A stretch of 56,994 bases of DNA from Scybalenecus merdavium (GTDB lineage: Bacteria; Bacillota; Clostridia; Oscillospirales; Acutalibacteraceae): assembly GCA_018714405.1 (NCBI GenBank), contig DVNM01000033.1:1-56994 (forward strand). Direction: 5' to 3'. The notes beneath the pieces are model-generated. The model was given only the letters and a program-made list of their open reading frames with translations, searched no databases and was not told the origin of the DNA. Position numbers and translations under genes: made by a program. Shown one piece after another: positions 34,157 to 42,039 of the stretch (positions are counted from its first letter, which is position 1; the number at the start of each line of letters is the position of its first letter).

Positions 34157-34341
34157 AATATTTTCTCCTTCTTGAATTTATTTACGCAAGAATCAGCCTT
34201 TTGCTTTGCGTACATGCGTATAATCGATTTCGGAGAAAAAGTTGGTCCGTTTTTTCGAAAGTTTACATTTTGTTAATAATTTGAGCGCAAATGTACGGAT
34301 GCTGCTTCGAAAACAAAAAAGTAAAAGTGCCCAACTGCAGA

Positions 34342-34370
34342 TTGCAATTTTATGTAAAGTGCTGTAAAAT
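34342..34370 (+). promoter_or_regulatory. Promoter of the M48 peptidase gene
   Basis: TTGCAA (34342-34347) and TAAAAT (34365-34370) with a 17 bp spacer. Confidence 0.7.
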
Positions 34371-34402
34371 ATAAACTTAAGTAGTGTATTAAGGAGATTT
34401 AC

Positions 34403-35437
34403 ATGCATAAAAAAAAGACAAGCTACGCGGCAGACTTTTTAAAAAGCCTGTTCCAGGTGCACAACCTGCCGGCGCTGATTTACCTGTGCGTAAACTTTGC
34501 GATGATTTTTGTTGGGGCGATCGCGCTGCCAAGACTGGTCGTAAAAATCTGCACCGAACTGCAGCTGACGCTGCCGGCGCCGCTGCCCGAAGGCGCGCCG
34601 TATTATTGGATGGTGCTGGGAAGCGTGTGCATATTTTACATTCTTGTTTTTGCCCTTTCGCTGTGCCGCGTTGGGGAATGGGTGCTGCGGCTTCGCCTGC
34701 ACTGCCGCAAAATCAAGAACAAGAACCATGCGCAAAGGATCCAGCCGCTGTTTGACGAGGTGTACCGTGCCGCGCGCAGTGCAGCGCCCTCGATTCCGGG
34801 ACACATTCATCTTTACATGCAAAAAAGCACTCAGGCAAATGCTTTTGCCGTCGGCCGGCGGTGCGTGTGCATTACACGCGGACTTCTTGCCCTGCCGGAC
34901 GAAGAGATCAAAGGCATTTTGGCGCATGAATTCGGCCACCTGGCCCACAAAGACACCGACATGAACCTGGCTGTAAGCATTTCCGGCGGCATGACCAATT
35001 TTTTTCTGGTGATTCTGTGGCTGGCGTATCTGGCGGAAAAAATCGTACAGGTCTGTATCCAGCTGTTTACAGTGGGCTTTAACAGCCCTGCCATAGAAGG
35101 ACCGCTGACCGAACTCGTCCTTGCGGCCGTTGCCATTTTTGTGGTGCGTGTGCTGCAAAGCGCCTGGACGGCACTTGGCAACCTTTTGCTGACGGCCACC
35201 AGCCGCAGCCGCGAATACAAGGCCGACGCATTTTCCTGCAAGCTGGGTTATGCACGCGGGCTGCTTGGCTTTTTTTACCGCCTGCCGGACGCGCACAGAG
35301 GCGGCAAAAACTGGCTGAAACGCTTTGGGCGCGCATTATTGAGCCTGGGCGCCACACACCCCGCCACCTGGAAGCGCATTGCCAACGTACGCAAACTCTA
35401 CGGTAGCCTGCCGACGCCGGAAGAAAACACGCAATAA
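34403..35437 (+). CDS. M48-family membrane metallopeptidase (HtpX-like)
   Basis: The 344-residue membrane protein has two N-terminal helices (about 23-45 and 68-88) and the zinc motif HEFGH at 175-179 in KGILAHEFGHLAHKDTDMN. Two more helices follow, then SREYKADAFSCKLGY, whose Glu is the third ligand, and ATHPATWKRIANV. This is the HtpX/STE24-like arrangement for membrane protein quality control. It is transcribed divergently from the FtsH-like gene, 246 nt apart. Its terminator was apparently the target of a mobile repeat. Confidence 0.9.
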   Translation: MHKKKTSYAADFLKSLFQVHNLPALIYLCVNFAMIFVGAIALPRLVVKICTELQLTLPAPLPEGAPYYWMVLGSVCIFYILVFALSLCRVGEWVLRLRLHCRKIKNKNHAQRIQPLFDEVYRAARSAAPSIPGHIHLYMQKSTQANAFAVGRRCVCITRGLLALPDEEIKGILAHEFGHLAHKDTDMNLAVSISGGMTNFFLVILWLAYLAEKIVQVCIQLFTVGFNSPAIEGPLTELVLAAVAIFVVRVLQSAWTALGNLLLTATSRSREYKADAFSCKLGYARGLLGFFYRLPDAHRGGKNWLKRFGRALLSLGATHPATWKRIANVRKLYGSLPTPEENTQ

Positions 35438-35453
35438 CATGCACATTTTAAAA

Positions 35454-35477
35454 AAGCGCAGGCCCATGCCTGCGCTT
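35454..35477. repeat. Left copy of the 24 bp duplicated terminator hairpin
   Basis: The hairpin core GCGCAGGCCCATGCCTGCGC is flanked by AA and TT. The same 24 bp recur at 35764-35787, exactly bracketing the repeat element. This copy retains an A-tract on its left. Confidence 0.95.
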
Positions 35478-35763
35478 CAGCGTGTCGAAAAAGGTATAAT
35501 GGCAACAAATTATACAGCTCGACACGCTGATAGGCTATCAAAAAGACGAGTTGGATTTTGTATTTTGCGAGGTGGTGCCGTACGGCGGTACTGCCCCCGA
35601 GCAAAAGACAAAAAGCGCAAAAACCGCACAGTCGTGCGGTTTTTCTGCTTTTAAAGCACTTTATTTTCTTTAGAGTGCAAGATGCTTTTCTACTTGAGAA
35701 AAATAGAAGTCTATTTTCAAAATTTTTTCTACGCGCGGTCCAACCGGCTTTTTCGACAGTCTC
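35478..35763 (+). mobile_element. Terminator-associated dispersed element, copy 1 (internally deleted)
   Basis: The 286 bp non-coding element is shared with 46253-46656 and, inverted, 56664 onward. The left end is a 52 bp hairpin (arms CAGCGTGTCGA / TCGACACGCTG, inner GTATAAT / ATTATAC). The right end is CGGCTTTTTCGACAGTCTC. The TGTCGAAAAAG core is present at both ends in inverted orientation. The body carries an internal terminator, AAAAACCGCAC / GTGCGGTTTTT. Compared with copy 2 about 120-130 bp are missing around 35575-35590. It lies between convergent genes and is flanked by a perfect 24 bp duplication. Confidence 0.88.
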
Positions 35764-35787
35764 AAGCGCAGGCCCATGCCTGCGCTT
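35764..35787. repeat. Right copy of the 24 bp duplicated terminator hairpin
   Basis: Identical to 35454-35477. It is followed by TCG; the U-tract here is short. Confidence 0.95.
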
Positions 35788-35801
35788 TCGTTGATTGCAA
35801 G

Positions 35802-35838
35802 AAAAAAGTCATTGAGAAGTTTTCTCAATGACTTTTTT
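35802..35838 (-). terminator. Terminator of the glucosaminidase gene
   Basis: The perfect stem GTCATTGAGAA / TTCTCAATGAC is flanked by AAAAAA and TTTTTT, adjacent to the stop codon at 35842. Confidence 0.92.
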
Positions 35839-35841
35839 AAG

Positions 35842-38800
35842 TTACGGCATATTCTTAAATACCGGGATGGAAAAGACGATTTCATCGTCTAAAATGCCGG
35901 CTTCTTTATACGCTTTGTAAGCGCTTGCTGCTTCAGACGCCGCCGCCTGTACGTTTGCCATATATTCATGGCTGTACAGCTGACCGGAATCCGGGTTAAC
36001 ATTAAACTTCTGCAGATAACCGGTAAACTGATCTTTGAAGTTGTTGTAGATCCACTTTGCACCGTAATAGATCGACTTATACGGGTCGGTCCACGGTCTG
36101 TTGTATGTGTCAGTACGGCTGTAATCCACCAGGTCGGAACGGATATAACCGTTATACGTTTTTCCCTTGTAAGTAACGCTGACCTGATACCAGGTATAGC
36201 CGTCACTTTGCTTGCCGGTTTCGGATTTTACATGAACCGTCGTGCCTGACGAAATCATAACCAGTTCTGCACTGCTGGTTGTAGGCGATTTACGAACACG
36301 GCATGTCGTATTGGCAGAATAGCCATCCCAGGAAGCCCATGCCAAACCATCCAATGCGCCGGTATTGGCGCGGATATTATAATAGTTATAAATGCCGGGG
36401 TAAGTGGAATTTGTGCCGCTGGCGCCGCCGGCCGAAGCCGTTGCGCCGCCGACTTCCTGACGGATCTTAGAAGCCAGGTAGTAAGCGCTCATACCGCTGT
36501 CCTTGGCCGCTTCCATGATCGCCTCAGAATACTTTTTGCTGATCGTTTGGGTCTTGCCGGCCGCATCTTTGTAAGTGATCTTGGAATTATACATCCAAGT
36601 GCCTTTCAAAATAGCCTCCACACCGGCTGCTGTTTGCTTAGAATCGTAAAAAGTGGACTCAAACTGGAAAATATACTGTTCGTCCAGGAAATTGCGCGGG
36701 TCCATATAGTACTCTACAGCGCTTTGCGAAGCAGAGACCCAGGTGCTGCCCTCCTGAATAACATAGTTTCCGTTTTTGTAGCAGTCTGAGCAGGTGCAGT
36801 AGAAACCGCGGCGATCATTGCCCGAATACTTCTGGATGAGCTGCTGGTTATGCGGTGTGCGTTCACCTTTTACAGCCGTATTCCAATCCAGCCCCGTAAC
36901 AAACGCTTCGAACTTCCAGTTCGGGTGTTCTTCGTGCAGCTCTACCAGCGCGGGAATATAGCTGTCGGGGAAACCAGCTTTCTTCAGGTCGTCCGTAAAG
37001 CTGGAAAGCGTTTTTACGGTTTTGGTAGCAGACCAGTCAGAATAATGGTCGGAGCCGCTTACTGTATTGAACGCTCTTACGCGAACATAGTATGTGGCGT
37101 CGCCCGCTCTGCCGGTAATAGTTTTGGAAGTGTCTGTGCCGGCAGCCGTCTGCGTTGCGGCGTTGCTGAAATCACTTTTGGTGGCGAACTGAATTTCATA
37201 ACCGGATGCACCTTCTACACCGTTCCACTTGACCGTAAAGCCATTGACAACACCAGCCACACTGGTGATGGACGTGGTATCGGGGAGATAAGGATCTGCT
37301 TCCGTAGTGACCTGTTTGCTGGCCGACCAGGCAGAATAATACTTTTGACCGTCTATCGTTTTATAGGCTCTGGCCTGTACATAATATTTTGCATCGTAGG
37401 CTCTGCCGTCGATGGTGAATGTCGTTTTGTCTGTGCCGTCGAAAGAATCTGTCTTAGCATTGCTGAAATCAGACCTGGTTGCATAGCGAACTTCATAACC
37501 CGAAGCGTTGGAAGCCTTGGAAACGGTCACATCAAAACCGTTGCCGTTCGCTTTAACACCCGTAATGGAGACAGCGCCCGGGTACATCGACGCTGTGGTG
37601 ACCTCTTGGCTGGAGGACCAGTCAGAATAGTAAGTCGTTGTGCCAACAGTCTTATACGTTCTGGCCTGTACATAGTACTTGGCATCATAAGCACGGCCCG
37701 TTACCGTAAGTACTGTTTCGTCCGTGCCAGCATATGTATTCGTTTTCGCGTTGCCAAAGTCAGACCTTGTCGCATAGCGGACTTCATAGCCCGTTGCATC
37801 GGCCACTTTGGAGACCGTTACATCGAAGCCGTTTTCATTGGCCTTTACAGCTGTGATGGAAGTTACGGCAGGCGCGTTCGGATTTTTGGCCGTAGTGACC
37901 TGCGCGCTGGCCGACCAGGCAGAATAATACTTGACGCCATCGACGGTTTTATACGCTCTGGCCTGTACATAGTATTTCGTATCATATGCCCTGTAACCAA
38001 TCGTAAATGATGTTTTATCCGTGCCATCGAACATGTCCGTTTTGGCATTGCCAAAGTCAGACCGGGTCGCATAGCGGATCTCATAGCCGTTGGCATTGGA
38101 GGCCTTGGAGACCGTTACGTCAAAACCGTTGCCATTGCCCTTTACGCCGGTGATAGACACCGTGCTCGGGTACATCGAGACTGTGGTGACCTCTTGGCTG
38201 GCAGACCAGTCAGAATAATACGTTGTGCTGCCAACGGTTTTATATGTTCTGGCCTGCACATTATATTTGGCGTCATACGCACGGCCGGTCACCGTAAGTA
38301 CTGTTTCGTCTGTGCCAGCGTATGTATTTGTTTTCGCGTTGCCAAAGTCAGACCTTGTCGCATAGCGGACTTCATAGCCCGATGCATCTGCCACTTTGGA
38401 AACCGTCACATCAAAGCCGTTTTCGTTAGCTTTTACAGCCGTAATCGATGTAGCGGCCGGTATATTTGGATCCTTGGCTGTTTTGACCAATGCACTGACC
38501 GTCCAGTCGGAATAGTAGGTTTTGCCGTTTACCGTCTTATACGTTCTGGCCTGCACATGGTAATTGGTATCATACGCACGGCCGGTCACCGTAAGTACAG
38601 TGTTATCTGTGTCAGCGTATGTATTCGTTTTCGCATTGCCGAAGTCAGACCTTGTCGCATAGCGAACTTCATAACCAGTGGCATTGGTCATTTTAAAGAC
38701 TGTTACATCAAAGCCGTTTTTGTTCGACTGCACGGTTGAAATAGCTGTTTCTCCGGGATAGTCGGCATTTTTGACCGTTTTAACTTGTTCACTTGCCGTC

Positions 38801-39195
38801 CATTCCGAATGGAATTCTACACCGTCAACAATTTTATAGGTTCTAACCTGCACATGATATGTAGTATCATACGCACGGCCGTCAACTACAAGCGTAGTCT
38901 GGTCGGTGCCCGCATAGGTGTTGATCTTGGCATTCCCAAAATCTGCACGCGTGGCATAGCGCACCTGATAGCCGGTTGCATCTTCGACCTTGGACACCGT
39001 CACATCAAAACCATTGCCGTTTGCCAAAGCACGAACCAGCGTGGTAGCATCCGGATAATTTGCGTCGGCCATTTGTGCAGCCTGCAAAGCCGGCGCCTCA
39101 GCAGATGCTGTAGATGCCAATGCATACACACTGTCCACAATAGCCACCTGCAGCAGCATGGCGACCGCCAGCAAAGCCGATATTGCTTTTTTCAT
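35842..39195 (-). CDS. FN3-repeat glucosaminidase with embedded SH3 domain
   Basis: This is a secreted cell-wall hydrolase of 1117 residues. A signal peptide (about 1-30) precedes seven fibronectin-III-like repeats of about 95 residues (about 47-730), each carrying GFDVTVSK, GYEVRYATRSDFGNAKT, RAYDAKYYVQARTYKTV and YYSDWSAS. From about 733 a glucosaminidase domain begins (PDSYIPALVELHEEHPNWKF). Its catalytic Glu is probably that in ASKIRQEVGG (near 914). An SH3b domain (about 961-1025, CRVRKSPTTSSAELVMIS) is inserted within it. It probably acts in peptidoglycan turnover. GGAGGGG precedes the start. Confidence 0.9.
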   Translation of the reverse strand: MKKAISALLAVAMLLQVAIVDSVYALASTASAEAPALQAAQMADANYPDATTLVRALANGNGFDVTVSKVEDATGYQVRYATRADFGNAKINTYAGTDQTTLVVDGRAYDTTYHVQVRTYKIVDGVEFHSEWTASEQVKTVKNADYPGETAISTVQSNKNGFDVTVFKMTNATGYEVRYATRSDFGNAKTNTYADTDNTVLTVTGRAYDTNYHVQARTYKTVNGKTYYSDWTVSALVKTAKDPNIPAATSITAVKANENGFDVTVSKVADASGYEVRYATRSDFGNAKTNTYAGTDETVLTVTGRAYDAKYNVQARTYKTVGSTTYYSDWSASQEVTTVSMYPSTVSITGVKGNGNGFDVTVSKASNANGYEIRYATRSDFGNAKTDMFDGTDKTSFTIGYRAYDTKYYVQARAYKTVDGVKYYSAWSASAQVTTAKNPNAPAVTSITAVKANENGFDVTVSKVADATGYEVRYATRSDFGNAKTNTYAGTDETVLTVTGRAYDAKYYVQARTYKTVGTTTYYSDWSSSQEVTTASMYPGAVSITGVKANGNGFDVTVSKASNASGYEVRYATRSDFSNAKTDSFDGTDKTTFTIDGRAYDAKYYVQARAYKTIDGQKYYSAWSASKQVTTEADPYLPDTTSITSVAGVVNGFTVKWNGVEGASGYEIQFATKSDFSNAATQTAAGTDTSKTITGRAGDATYYVRVRAFNTVSGSDHYSDWSATKTVKTLSSFTDDLKKAGFPDSYIPALVELHEEHPNWKFEAFVTGLDWNTAVKGERTPHNQQLIQKYSGNDRRGFYCTCSDCYKNGNYVIQEGSTWVSASQSAVEYYMDPRNFLDEQYIFQFESTFYDSKQTAAGVEAILKGTWMYNSKITYKDAAGKTQTISKKYSEAIMEAAKDSGMSAYYLASKIRQEVGGATASAGGASGTNSTYPGIYNYYNIRANTGALDGLAWASWDGYSANTTCRVRKSPTTSSAELVMISSGTTVHVKSETGKQSDGYTWYQVSVTYKGKTYNGYIRSDLVDYSRTDTYNRPWTDPYKSIYYGAKWIYNNFKDQFTGYLQKFNVNPDSGQLYSHEYMANVQAAASEAASAYKAYKEAGILDDEIVFSIPVFKNMP

Positions 39196-39253
39196 AAACT
39201 TTGCCCCTCCACATTTACATTGTCAGACATTTGTCCGTCTGTCTGCACAAACG

Positions 39254-39282
39254 AGTATACCATTTTCGCCGCTTTTTCGCAA
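39254..39282 (-). promoter_or_regulatory. Promoter of the glucosaminidase gene
   Basis: TTGCGA (39282-39277) and TATACT (39259-39254) with a 17 bp spacer and an upstream TGG extended -10. Confidence 0.75.
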
Positions 39283-39339
39283 CTAAAAATTACAATTTGT
39301 AATATTTTTCAGCTTTCAGCAACTCTAACCAAGGAAAAA

Positions 39340-39374
39340 ACACCAAAGGCAGGAATATGTGCCTTTGGTGTTTT
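39340..39374. terminator. Terminator downstream of the TagF-like fusion
   Basis: The arms ACACCAAAGGCA and TGCCTTTGGTGT are flanked by A- and T-tracts. It closes the minus-strand gene ending at 39384. Confidence 0.9.
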
Positions 39375-39383
39375 ATAAGGTTA

Positions 39384-41840
39384 TTAGTTGAAAATGGCTT
39401 CAAATTCAGCCAACGCATTTTTGTTGAACGCCTGCGCATCGAATTTTGTCAATGTCTTCAAGCCGGTCTTTTCAAATTCCTGCATGCCCTTCAAAATGCC
39501 GTCTACCGAATCCTCCACCAAATAGCCGTAGCCCTGGCTCAAAAATTCGCTGGGGCCGGGAATATTGGTGCTGATCACTTTTTTGTCCAAAATCAGCGCT
39601 TCCATGATCGTCATCGGCAAGCCCTCATAGTGCGACGATAATACAAAGCAGTCACATTTTGCCAGAATCGGATAAGGATTGCTAATAGAGCGTATAATGA
39701 TTACGTTTTTCGTTTCCTCAGATTCAGCAAGCGCACAAATCGCATCAAAATCTTTACCGTGCCCACCAACAATGATCAGATATGCATCCGGATTTTCTTT
39801 ACGGAAACGATTGAACGCGAAAATCAGCTGATCCAGACCCTTTTCGGGCGAAAACCTTGCTATATCTATAAATTTCAAAACATTTTTGTTTTGCAGAACC
39901 GAATTCAATTCATCCAGTTCAATATTACAATAGGTATCGTCGTCAAAAGTGACTTTTTTCTTAGCTCGCCGCTTGATCAGTTCCAGATTGTTAAGATTAT
40001 GCGCAACAACTATTTTTGTGTCATCTACTCCGGGAATATTTTTTTTGATCTCTTCCCGCATAGATTCCCGAATAATAACGATTCGGTCATACTGCCGATA
40101 TGCTTTTTTTAAAGATGGCACATGTATGTTATTTCTGGTTTTTCGTTCTTTCAGCAAATCATTATGCGTGTAGATCGCTTTTTTCGCATCAAGCGCATTA
40201 ATGATATGAATGATATGTCGTTCATACCCCGTGTAATGGATCGCGTAATCAAAATGGATGGTGGGATAACTCCGTTCCACTTCCCTTGCAGCATTTTTTT
40301 CTATCTGTCTGTTTACAAATGCCGTATCAATATTCATTTTGAAATACAGCAGCTGACAAACGGCACCAATAAAAGTCAAGTTTTTTGCACCCTGAATCGG
40401 TATATACGAAATCTCATCCCGAAATTCATTGATAACCTGCTTATTACGATTGGTCTTTTTGGTGTAGAAAGTCAACACATAATTCATTTTACTGGTGTCT
40501 ACATAATTAATAAGGCCTTTTAATGCAGTCGTAAGGCCGTTTTTGGCAAGTTCACCGGCAAAAATGAGTACATTGGGTTTATTGTTTCTGAATTTTTTGC
40601 CGTCGATCAGCTCCATGCGTTCCGAAACTTCTCCGAAAATCAAAAGCGCCAGCAGATCTTTTGCAGCGTACGCACTGTCATAATGACAGAACATGTCCCG
40701 ATATGTGCCGTAAGACACACTGCCCAGCTGCGCATTCAGCGCTTCGCAAAGCGGTTTCGGTGTGTCGAAAGCCTGGAACGGCAGCGTATCAATATCAGTA
40801 TAAATACTTCTGCCCGCCATATATTCCTCTTTGTCATAAGTGTAGAGAAATACTTTTTTATCGGTATTCAGATAGTCAAACATCACGCTGGAATAATCGG
40901 TGATCAGGCAGTCGGCGACATTCAGAAAATCATACGTTTCAAATTCGGTCGGAAAAGCTTTGATTTTCTCAAACTCATCCAGTTCAATGCTGGACATGGC
41001 CAGATGGTGCAGTTTTACAAAAACCACTACGTCGTCATCCAATTTGCTTTCCATTTCATAGAGAAGATGCAAAATATAAAAAATATGCTTGTCGACTTTT
41101 TTGCCCTTCTCTTTCCCGCGCCAAGTGGGCATATATACAACGACTTTTTTATCGCTTATTTCCAGCTGCTCTTTTATGGAATCCACTCTGGACTGGTCAA
41201 AAAAAGCGCTGTTACATGGATAGCCGGAAAGCACATATTGACCCGTATAAAACTGGTCGAGCATATAGTCGTGGCGGATGTGCTCAAAAGAATATTTGTT
41301 TGGGTACAGCAGATAGTCCGACATCAAAAAATTGCGCTGCACATTGCCAATCGTATTCGGGTTGTCTTTAATATTTCTGCCAAGCCCTTTCAGCGGCGTA
41401 CCATGCCAGGTATTTAAATAGACCTGACCTTCCCGTTTAATAAAAAACGTGGGGAATGTGACATTGTTTACAAGATATTTGGCGCTTGCCAAAAGCTTGC
41501 AGTACTCCCTGCTGTTTCTTCTGACCAAAACGACCTGATCAAGCAAGTCGTAATTGCGAAGAAGTGTTTCCACTTTTTTATCGTTTTCCAGGTCACTTTT
41601 TTTAACAGCAACATATTTCGTATAACCGCTGTAACGTTCATTGCTGCAAGCTTCCAGCAAAAGATAAAACGGATTGCCCGTAAAATCATCACCGTTAAAC
41701 GACTCAAATAAAATTGCTTTTTCATTCATCGGCAATTTTTCACGGTAATGCGTATAATAAAATCTAGCCCTGTAAATCGCATTACTTTTGAATTTCCGAA
41801 CAGCTAATCCCAGGCTTTTTAACAACTTAAAAATATGCAT
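39384..41840 (-). CDS. CDP-glycerol glycerophosphotransferase-glycosyltransferase fusion
   Basis: The 818-residue protein joins two enzymes. The N-terminal half is a TagF/TarF-like CDP-glycerol transferase (VYLNTWHGTPLKGLGRN, VVVYMPTWRGKEKG, CLITDYSSVMFDYL). The C-terminal half, from about 425, is a GT-B glycosyltransferase of GT4 type (FIDIARFSPEKGLDQLIFAF and SSHYEGLPMTIMEALILDKK). It probably polymerises or decorates a teichoic-acid-like polymer by adding glycerol phosphate and a sugar. It is low in GC. The start at 41840 has only a weak ribosome-binding site (GGTG). Confidence 0.88.
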   Translation of the reverse strand: MHIFKLLKSLGLAVRKFKSNAIYRARFYYTHYREKLPMNEKAILFESFNGDDFTGNPFYLLLEACSNERYSGYTKYVAVKKSDLENDKKVETLLRNYDLLDQVVLVRRNSREYCKLLASAKYLVNNVTFPTFFIKREGQVYLNTWHGTPLKGLGRNIKDNPNTIGNVQRNFLMSDYLLYPNKYSFEHIRHDYMLDQFYTGQYVLSGYPCNSAFFDQSRVDSIKEQLEISDKKVVVYMPTWRGKEKGKKVDKHIFYILHLLYEMESKLDDDVVVFVKLHHLAMSSIELDEFEKIKAFPTEFETYDFLNVADCLITDYSSVMFDYLNTDKKVFLYTYDKEEYMAGRSIYTDIDTLPFQAFDTPKPLCEALNAQLGSVSYGTYRDMFCHYDSAYAAKDLLALLIFGEVSERMELIDGKKFRNNKPNVLIFAGELAKNGLTTALKGLINYVDTSKMNYVLTFYTKKTNRNKQVINEFRDEISYIPIQGAKNLTFIGAVCQLLYFKMNIDTAFVNRQIEKNAAREVERSYPTIHFDYAIHYTGYERHIIHIINALDAKKAIYTHNDLLKERKTRNNIHVPSLKKAYRQYDRIVIIRESMREEIKKNIPGVDDTKIVVAHNLNNLELIKRRAKKKVTFDDDTYCNIELDELNSVLQNKNVLKFIDIARFSPEKGLDQLIFAFNRFRKENPDAYLIIVGGHGKDFDAICALAESEETKNVIIIRSISNPYPILAKCDCFVLSSHYEGLPMTIMEALILDKKVISTNIPGPSEFLSQGYGYLVEDSVDGILKGMQEFEKTGLKTLTKFDAQAFNKNALAEFEAIFN

Positions 41841-41888
41841 TTGTTTTCACCATCTAATAAACCAGTATGTACTTCGTAGTAGTTGCAT

Positions 41889-41918
41889 ATTATAGCATAT
41901 TTTGCTGAGCTTTGTAAA
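41889..41918 (-). promoter_or_regulatory. Promoter of the TagF-like fusion
   Basis: TTTACA (41918-41913) and TATAAT (41894-41889) with an 18 bp spacer. Confidence 0.7.
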
Positions 41919-41957
41919 GTACTGTGCAGAATTCGCGCATATACAGTAAATAAAGTA

Positions 41958-41986
41958 TAGACAAAACTTTGCAAGTTTGGTATTAT
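41958..41986 (+). promoter_or_regulatory. Promoter of the acyltransferase gene
   Basis: TAGACA (41958-41963) and TATTAT (41981-41986) with a 17 bp spacer, preceded by TGG. Confidence 0.65.
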
Positions 41987-42039
41987 ATGAAAATAAATAA
42001 ACCGAGTTTTGAAAACACGAATGAAGCGGAGTGACCCAT

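Noticed and set aside
36850..38740. Repeated DNA of about 285-300 bp periodicity that might be mistaken for a CRISPR or satellite array
   Set aside because: The period equals the FN3-like protein repeats of the glucosaminidase gene; there are no short direct repeats with unique spacers.
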